From Paenibacillus silvisoli (GTDB taxonomy: Bacteria > Bacillota > Bacilli > Paenibacillales > Paenibacillaceae): a stretch of 64,000 nucleotides of DNA. The position numbers and the translations under genes were made by a program. The stretch covers positions 3,826,001-3,890,000 of the forward strand of contig NZ_CP133017.1 of assembly GCF_030866765.1 (NCBI RefSeq), read 5' to 3'. Shown here one piece after another: positions 58,993 through 64,000 of this stretch. Numbering within the stretch: the stretch's first letter is position 1; each line of letters begins with the position of its first letter. A model generated the notes under the pieces. It made no database searches. It was not told the origin of the DNA and was given only the letters and a program-made list of their open reading frames with translations.

Positions 58993-59028
58993 GACGGGAT
59001 CGGCGCTATGCGCAGGTCCCGTTTTTTG
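58993..59028 (+). terminator. Terminator of the DUF2653 gene
   Basis: ACGGGA pairs with TCCCGT with an inner GGCGC/GCGC helix, followed by six T residues on plus. It lies 15 bases after the stop. Confidence 0.75.
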
Positions 59029-59058
59029 TTTGTAATTTCCGGTAATTGTCGAAATTGG

Positions 59059-59096
59059 CGCAACCTCCCGCTCTACTCTACGTCTAATAGAGTAGA
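59059..59096 (+). promoter_or_regulatory. ECF-sigma-like promoter with overlapping palindrome ahead of the GH18 gene
   Basis: CGCAAC (59059-59064), 16 bases, then CGTC (59081-59084) fits the ECF sigma pattern TGMAAC-N16-CGTC seen in Bacillus envelope-stress promoters. A perfect inverted repeat TCTACTCTA/TAGAGTAGA at 59072-59096 encloses the -10 element in its loop. The GAGAGGAG ribosome site starts five bases later. The palindrome may be an operator or a leader hairpin. Confidence 0.55.
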
Positions 59097-59122
59097 TTTT
59101 GAGAGGAGTGTTATAGAAAACG

Positions 59123-61057
59123 ATGATGATTCGCAAGAAATGGACGTTCGTCGTCGCTGCGGTCGTCGCCGCGCAAACGATATTCGCGACGATCGGAACG
59201 GCCGAAATCGATGCTGCCGGCAGCTCGGACCACACGACCAATTACCGAGTCTACCACAACGACGCCGCCTTGAAGGAATTCGCCTCGGAAAGCGGCGCCA
59301 TTGCGTACGCCAAGCAATTCACGTATACGCATGTGGAGAAAATCGCAAACCGCGAATGGGTTTGGGACAATCTGCCGAAGTTCAAGGTGTACGAGAACGG
59401 CGTGACCTCCAGCGGCCGTGAATTCCGCACGCTGGCCGAAGCGAAGCAGTTTGCCGGTAAAGTCCGATTCGCGCAAATCCGCGATTTGGAGAAGCCGGGC
59501 TTCGTGCAAAGCGCCTATCCGAGCTACCAAATGTACCAAGGCGACAAAACGCTGACGAACTGGTCGTTCGCTACGCTCGCCGAAGCGAAGAAAGCTGCCA
59601 AAGCCTTTGCCAACATTCACATTATCGATCTGGCCACGAATCAGTGGGTTTGGGACAACCTGACGGTTACCCAGGAAACCGCCCAACGTAACGCTCCGCT
59701 AGTTTATGGCATCGTTACCGACAGCTCGCCGTCCGTCGAACCGGCTTATGGCTACCTGCTGGATGCGATTCGGGCATCGGCGAAGGTGCCTGGCAGCAGC
59801 GTCGTGAATACGGCAACCGGACAAATCGTACATAACAACAAGCCATCCTTTACGGTCGTCCAATCCGGCCCCGTCGCGGCTTCCTACCATAGCATACAAA
59901 GCGCGATCGCCTATGCGAAAACGCTGTCCGGCGCCTCCGTCGTCAAGAACGGCTTGACGTGGTGGACGAACGCGCCCTACCTAGCCGTTTATCAGGGCGA
60001 TAAGAAGCTGAGCAGCTTCCATACGCGCAAGAGCGCTGTTGCGTTTGCCGCCAGCTATTCCGGTTCCGTCGTCATGACTTCGGATTTCCGGCCGGTCTGG
60101 AACAATAAGAAGAAACTGCAGCTGCTCGCATGGAACGGTAGCTCCCGTACCTCTACCGTGCTTGATCAAATCAGCCAAACGCAAGGACTCGACGTGGATT
60201 CGCCATCCTGGTTCGAGCTTGCGAGCGCTGACGGATCGATTACGGACTCCTCCGACCCGGCATTGGTCGAGGAATTGAAGACGTCCGGCATTAAACTAAC
60301 GCCGCTCGTCAGCAACCAATTCGATGCGGCGCTCACGAGCGCTTTTCTGCGCAACCCGGCGGCGATGAACCATTTCATTACCACGCTCGTCAGCAAACTA
60401 GCGGCGCTGCATGTTGAAGGCGTCAACGTCGATTTCGAAGGCATGGCCGGCAAAGACCGCGACCTGTATACCGCATTTATTCGTGATTTAACGAAGGCCG
60501 CGCATCAAGCCGGACTGTCGGTGTCCATCGATCTTCCGAGAGGCGATATCGCTTGGGATGCGAAAACCGCATACGATACCGACACGTTGGCGGATATCGT
60601 CGACATGGTCATGATTATGGCTTACGACCAGCATTGGAAAGGCAGCGATGAAGCGGGCTCCGTCGCCGAGCTGACTTGGGTCGAGGACGGCGTCAAGCAG
60701 TTTTTGGCCTATGGCGTGCCGCGCAGCAAGCTGATGCTCGGCATCCCGTTCTACGTGCGGGAATGGCGTGTGGACGCGGCTGGCAATCTGGTCGATAACA
60801 AAGCGATCTTTATGAGCGAATTGCCGCGATTGATTGCCGAAACTGGCGCTGCGCGCACGTTTGACGCGATTGCCGGCCAGTGGAAATACAAGTATACGGG
60901 CGCGGATGGCTACACCCACGTCTTCTGGGCGGAAACGGCCGACACCGTGAAAGCGAGAGTCGCGATTGCGAAGAAATACGACCTCGCAGGCGTCGCCGCA
61001 TGGCGGCTCGGATACGAGCAAGCCGAGCTGTGGACGATGCTGCTGCAGCAAAAATAA
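59123..61057 (+). CDS. GH18-family exported glycosidase with N-terminal repeats
   Basis: The 644-residue protein has a signal peptide (residues 1-32), then six repeats of about 45-55 residues (about 40-340), each with a tyrosine-rich strand such as FKVYENG, an AIAYAK- or AEAKQFA-type helix and a WVWDN- or VWNN-type end. The GH18 barrel follows from about 340, with the catalytic motif VEGVNVDFEGM (Asp and Glu), an MIMAYDQHW strand and a final WRLGYEQAELW. Relatives such as SleL and YaaH cleave cortex or wall glycan, but these repeats are not LysM. An ECF-type promoter suggests envelope stress. GAGAGGAG lies 14 bases from the ATG, long spacing. Confidence 0.85.
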   Translation: MMIRKKWTFVVAAVVAAQTIFATIGTAEIDAAGSSDHTTNYRVYHNDAALKEFASESGAIAYAKQFTYTHVEKIANREWVWDNLPKFKVYENGVTSSGREFRTLAEAKQFAGKVRFAQIRDLEKPGFVQSAYPSYQMYQGDKTLTNWSFATLAEAKKAAKAFANIHIIDLATNQWVWDNLTVTQETAQRNAPLVYGIVTDSSPSVEPAYGYLLDAIRASAKVPGSSVVNTATGQIVHNNKPSFTVVQSGPVAASYHSIQSAIAYAKTLSGASVVKNGLTWWTNAPYLAVYQGDKKLSSFHTRKSAVAFAASYSGSVVMTSDFRPVWNNKKKLQLLAWNGSSRTSTVLDQISQTQGLDVDSPSWFELASADGSITDSSDPALVEELKTSGIKLTPLVSNQFDAALTSAFLRNPAAMNHFITTLVSKLAALHVEGVNVDFEGMAGKDRDLYTAFIRDLTKAAHQAGLSVSIDLPRGDIAWDAKTAYDTDTLADIVDMVMIMAYDQHWKGSDEAGSVAELTWVEDGVKQFLAYGVPRSKLMLGIPFYVREWRVDAAGNLVDNKAIFMSELPRLIAETGAARTFDAIAGQWKYKYTGADGYTHVFWAETADTVKARVAIAKKYDLAGVAAWRLGYEQAELWTMLLQQK

Positions 61058-61078
61058 GGTCATTGCTCGGCGGACCGG

Positions 61079-61113
61079 GAAAGTAGTACTTTCGTCGAGC
61101 GTTATGGTATGAT
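61079..61113 (+). promoter_or_regulatory. Extended -10 promoter with palindrome ahead of ytxJ
   Basis: TGGTATGAT at 61105-61113 is an extended -10 element. The perfect palindrome GAAAGTAGTACTTTC at 61079-61093 covers the -35 region, where no good -35 is visible, so a regulator may bind there. Confidence 0.45.
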
Positions 61114-61164
61114 AATGGGGATGGTTGTACTGTAACTCATTTCATAACAGTTAGGAGATTTCAC

Positions 61165-61512
61165 ATGACCCAATTAAAAGAAATCACGTCGCTCGACGAA
61201 TGGAAATCGGCATTAGAAGGCTCGAGTCAGCGTCAGCTCGTCGTGTTCAAGCACAGCACGACTTGCCCGGTCAGCGCCAATGCGTTCACGGAGTTCTCGA
61301 ACTACTTGAAGAACAACGAAGCTTCGTCGGCCAATACCGATTTTATTCTTGTGAAGGTCATCGAGTCCCGTCCGGTTTCGAACCAAATCGCCGAGGATAC
61401 GGCAGTGAAGCATGAATCGCCGCAAATCATTCTGATCAAAGACAAAGCAAAGTATTGGACCGCATCGCACTGGTCCATTACGGAAGCGCATATGAATGCG
61501 GTTATGAACTAA
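61165..61512 (+). CDS. ytxJ: YtxJ bacilliredoxin-like protein
   Basis: The 115-residue protein has a thioredoxin-like fold with a single active-site Cys in HSTTCPVSANAFTEF and a cis-Pro in HESPQIILIKDKAKYW, which is the YtxJ/bacilliredoxin C pattern. It is expected to remove bacillithiol from mixed disulfides on proteins. TTAGGAG precedes the ATG. In Bacillus it is linked to ytxG and ytxH, which are not nearby. A terminator follows. Confidence 0.88.
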   Translation: MTQLKEITSLDEWKSALEGSSQRQLVVFKHSTTCPVSANAFTEFSNYLKNNEASSANTDFILVKVIESRPVSNQIAEDTAVKHESPQIILIKDKAKYWTASHWSITEAHMNAVMN

Positions 61513-61524
61513 TAAAGACAGACG

Positions 61525-61572
61525 AAGCCCCCGGGACAAGCGTAAATTCGCTTGAGGCCGGGGGCTTTTTTA
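61525..61572. terminator. Bidirectional terminator between ytxJ and speD
   Basis: AGCCCCCGG pairs with CCGGGGGCT, with an inner CAAGCG/CGCTTG stem, followed by six T on plus. The minus-strand side overlaps the last codon of speD. Confidence 0.8.
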
Positions 61573-62376
61573 TGCGAACACCATATTTTTCCCATAAAAA
61601 ATCTCATCCATTTCCCATTTGACGCTCTTCTCGATGTCCAGCTGCTCCTCCTTGCTCAGCGTATCCTTCGTGTAGCCGAACAAGTAGTTGTTCAAGTCGA
61701 ACTCCCGCAGCTTGCATTTCGTATGGAAAATATTTTCCTGATACACGTTCACGTCGATCATCTGATACAGGTCCTGTACCTCCGGCGGAATGTAGTTCTG
61801 GATCGAGCTGATCTCATGATCGATAAACAGCTTGTGGCCATAAATATCGCGCGTGAAGCCCCGTACCCGGTAGTCGATGATCATGATGTCGGTATCGAAG
61901 GAGTGAATGAGGTAATTCAGCGCCTTGAGCGGCGAAATTTCGCCGCAGGTCGAGACGTCGATATCCGCGCGGAACGTGCTGATCCCTTCGTCCGGATGAT
62001 ACTCCGGATAGGTATGTACCGTAATATGGCTCGTGTTCATGTGCATGACGACCCCCTCCGGCAGCGGTCCCGGGGACTCCTCGAACGATTCCTCCGGCGC
62101 CTGCTCGATCGGCCCTTCCGATACGAGCACGGTCACGCTGGCGCCCTGCGGCTCGTAATCCTGCTTCGCGATGTTGAGCACATGGGCGCCGATAATGTCG
62201 GCGACCTTCTTCAAAATCGAAGTTAGGCGGTCGGCATTATACTGTTGATCGATGTAAGCGATATAAGCTTCGCGCTCTTCCTTCGTCTTCGTATAGCAAA
62301 TATCGTACATATTGAAGCTCAGCGATTTCGTCAAATTGTTAAAGCCATGCAGCGTAATGCGCTGCTCCGTTGTCAT
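61570..62376 (-). CDS. speD: S-adenosylmethionine decarboxylase, long (E. coli-type) form
   Basis: The 268-residue protein is the long form of SpeD, very similar from memory to the E. coli protein: [38 protein letters not shown]-type block (here [15 protein letters not shown]), [34 protein letters not shown] and [18 protein letters not shown]. Self-cleavage before the Ser of TSHITVH gives the pyruvoyl cofactor. B. subtilis has a short form (about 126 residues), so this differs. It makes decarboxylated SAM for spermidine; no speE is adjacent. The start is the ATG at 62376 or the TTG at 62382, both behind GGGGGAG. Confidence 0.93.
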   Translation of the reverse strand: MTTEQRITLHGFNNLTKSLSFNMYDICYTKTKEEREAYIAYIDQQYNADRLTSILKKVADIIGAHVLNIAKQDYEPQGASVTVLVSEGPIEQAPEESFEESPGPLPEGVVMHMNTSHITVHTYPEYHPDEGISTFRADIDVSTCGEISPLKALNYLIHSFDTDIMIIDYRVRGFTRDIYGHKLFIDHEISSIQNYIPPEVQDLYQMIDVNVYQENIFHTKCKLREFDLNNYLFGYTKDTLSKEEQLDIEKSVKWEMDEIFYGKNMVFA

Positions 62377-62495
62377 GCTCAAAGAGTCTCCCCCTAAAGT
62401 AACGCCAGCCAGCGGCGCGAATGTCTGAACAGCTTAGGCTTAGGATGGGATGACAGCCTTGCTTCTATTCCATAAAACGTCAAAATAAGTTCGCG

Positions 62496-63752
62496 TCACG
62501 ATGTCCGGACGTACAAGCGATCCAAGCCTCGGAATAGAATGCTCTGGCCCCATTGAAGCGGGCGATCGGCTTGACGAAGCTCTGGGAAGCGTTTCAGAAG
62601 CACGTTCAGAGCGATCTCGCCTTCCAGCCGGGCAAGCGGCGCTCCTAAGCAGAAGTGCGCGCCGGAGGCAAAAGCCAAGTGCCGGTTAGGCGTACGCTCC
62701 ATGATGAACGCGTCCGGCTGATCGAATTGAGCCGGGTCGCGGTTCGCCGCTCCCAGCATCACTTGCACGACCTGGCCTTGCCGCACTTGCTGCCCGCCGA
62801 GCACAATATCGGCGGATGCAAAACGGGACGTCATTTGCACCGGACTTTCGTAGCGAAGCGCTTCTTCGATGGCGGACGGCACAAGCTCCGGCCGGTTCAA
62901 GAGCCGCGTCCACTGTTCGGGGAGGTTAAACAGCGACAAGACGGTGTTGCCGATCATATTGACCGTCGTTTCATGGCCTGCGACGAGAAGCAGCACGCAG
63001 GTCGCGATTAATTCCCGCTCGGTCAATCGATCGCCTTGCTCCTTGACGGCAACAAGCTCGCTGATCATGTCTTCGCGAGGCGAGACTTTGCGCTCGGCGA
63101 TCATCGCTCGAAAATAATCGGTGATCTCAACGGCCGCCTTCGCCGATTGCTCCGCGAATTCCGGCGGCTGCTCGCCGCCTTCGATCATTTTGGCAAAAGC
63201 GTTCGACCAGCCTTTGAACAAGTCGCGATCCTCCGGCGGTACGCCAAGCATTTCGGCGATGACGATGACGGGGAGCGGGAATGCATAGGATGAGATGAGA
63301 TCAGGCTCCTCCGCTTCGGACATTCGCTCGGCCAAATGCTCCGCGATGTCAACGATGCTCTGCTTCAGCTTCTCCATCGCCCGCGGCGTAAAGGAGTGAC
63401 TGACTAGTCCTCGTAAGCGCGTATGGGAAGGCGGATCGCGGAACAGCATCCAGTTATCGAGCATGTCCATCATCGGATTCGGCGCATAAGCCGCCGCGTG
63501 CTCTTGCTGGTGCTTCTGCTGCGCTTCCTTCTCCTGCTGCGGTATCGCGTTCCAATACTCTTTGACGAAGACCGGATCCTTCAAGATCCGATTGACGTCC
63601 TCATACCGCGAGAACACCCAGAAGTTGTTGTCCTCCAGAAACACGGCCGGCTCCCGGCTTAATAAATACGAATAAAGCGGATATGGATCCTGATGCAACT
63701 CCTCCGAATAAGACCGAAAATAGGCGGATAACTGCTGTTTCAACGAGCCCAC
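62496..63752 (-). CDS. Cytochrome P450
   Basis: The 418-residue protein has the P450 hallmarks: I-helix LVAGHETTVNMIG, K-helix EEALRYESPVQ (ExxR), and the heme loop FASGAHFCLGAPLARLEG with the axial Cys. It is of bacterial class I size, similar to CYP107/CYP109-type enzymes. The substrate is not known and no ferredoxin gene is nearby. The start is the GTG at 63752, close behind AAGGG; a TTG three codons later is possible. It starts 9 bases after the PaiB-like gene stop, so the two are probably co-transcribed. Confidence 0.9.
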   Translation of the reverse strand: MGSLKQQLSAYFRSYSEELHQDPYPLYSYLLSREPAVFLEDNNFWVFSRYEDVNRILKDPVFVKEYWNAIPQQEKEAQQKHQQEHAAAYAPNPMMDMLDNWMLFRDPPSHTRLRGLVSHSFTPRAMEKLKQSIVDIAEHLAERMSEAEEPDLISSYAFPLPVIVIAEMLGVPPEDRDLFKGWSNAFAKMIEGGEQPPEFAEQSAKAAVEITDYFRAMIAERKVSPREDMISELVAVKEQGDRLTERELIATCVLLLVAGHETTVNMIGNTVLSLFNLPEQWTRLLNRPELVPSAIEEALRYESPVQMTSRFASADIVLGGQQVRQGQVVQVMLGAANRDPAQFDQPDAFIMERTPNRHLAFASGAHFCLGAPLARLEGEIALNVLLKRFPELRQADRPLQWGQSILFRGLDRLYVRTS

Positions 63753-63761
63753 GCACCCTTC

Positions 63762-64000
63762 TTATTGACTGGATTCCGAATCAGAAGCCTTCTTACGTTT
63801 CAAGTTTTCCTCCATCAGGTCGGCAACCGCTTGCGCATTGTCCCTCTCGGACAATCTTAGCGCGTTAATGACGCGCTCCCTCCGCTCGTCGGAGTGATTC
63901 TGGCTCAGCTTCCACTTGCCTTCGAAGCGGATGATTTTAACCTTAAATCCGACGATCCCCTGCATGAGCTGCGTCTGGAACGGAGACGTCATATCCGCTC
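63762..64000 (-). CDS. PaiB-like FMN-binding regulator, C-terminal part (runs off the window)
   Basis: The last 79 residues are visible. The motif LMQGIVGFKVKIIRFEGKWK, then SQNHSDERRERVINALRLSE, is the C-terminal signature of the PaiB/FMN-binding negative transcriptional regulator family, which resembles flavin-binding split barrels. The frame continues upstream of the only visible ATG, beyond the window edge. The protein ends with a Lys/Ser-rich tail. In B. subtilis paiB is next to the acetyltransferase gene paiA; here the visible neighbour is a P450 gene. Confidence 0.78.
   Translation of the reverse strand, partial: ADMTSPFQTQLMQGIVGFKVKIIRFEGKWKLSQNHSDERRERVINALRLSERDNAQAVADLMEENLKRKKASDSESSQ

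Overview
The window comes from a spore-forming member of the Bacillota, most likely Paenibacillus or a close relative in the Paenibacillaceae. The evidence is the spore coat gene cotE, the sporulation ATPase gene spoVK with a sigma-E-like promoter, hfq, the glnR-glnA pair, yneA/lexA with Bacillus-type LexA boxes, TTG and GTG starts behind strong GGAGG sites, and moderately high GC. Gene order from cotE to lexA (cotE, mutS, mutL, miaA, hfq, spoVK, hflX, ynbB, glnR, glnA, lexA/yneA) follows the Bacillus subtilis order, with extra genes inserted. No rRNA, tRNA, insertion sequence, prophage or CRISPR array was seen.

Layout, left to right. 1-660: the 5' end of mutS2 and a promoter-to-terminator unit for a structured RNA of about 245 nt that may be 6S RNA. 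669-7529: a minus-strand group with an MBL-fold hydrolase, two acetyltransferases, a C-N hydrolase, a two-component system and a Ser/Thr kinase fused to a degenerate MinD/CpaE-like domain. 7623-15992: a nucleic acid maintenance cluster with an RlmM-like methyltransferase, a soluble ABC ATPase, a cyclic-phosphate receiver protein, endonuclease IV, an Fpg-type glycosylase, a NagD-like phosphatase, and the MrfB exonuclease and MrfA helicase. 16088-21490: three palindromic repeats, rnz, metH and a divergent acireductone dioxygenase. 21547-30226: small housekeeping and unknown genes, a glnQHMP glutamine importer and an ABC-2 exporter with an SGNH hydrolase.

30380-31611 is the SOS control region: yneA and lexA diverge from an intergenic region with six LexA-box-like sites. 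32416-38057 holds glnA, glnR (promoter plus a perfect GlnR/TnrA box), ynbB, hflX and spoVK. 38079-42888 has envelope genes, including a lipoprotein cyclophilin and a class A penicillin-binding protein. 43106-50158 is hfq-miaA-methyltransferase-mutL-mutS, with three 4-base overlaps between the first four genes. 50281-53527 has a GH172 family protein, a phiEco32-like amidoligase and cotE. 53780-64000 is a mixed region: an exporter, an M32 peptidase, a HesB-like protein, carbonic anhydrase, small genes of unknown function, a GH18 protein with six N-terminal repeats and an ECF-sigma-like promoter, ytxJ, a long-form SpeD, a cytochrome P450 and the C-terminus of a PaiB-like protein.

The dominant theme is DNA repair: mismatch repair (MutS, MutL), MutS2, base excision (Nfo, Fpg-like), interstrand or mitomycin damage (MrfAB) and the SOS switch (LexA, YneA). 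The second theme is glutamine and nitrogen control (GlnR, GlnA, GlnQHMP). The least familiar items are the kinase/P-loop fusion, the reordered YhcX parts, the six-box lexA-yneA region, the amidoligase next to cotE, the palindromic repeats, and the terminators placed just ahead of mutS2 and the kinase gene.
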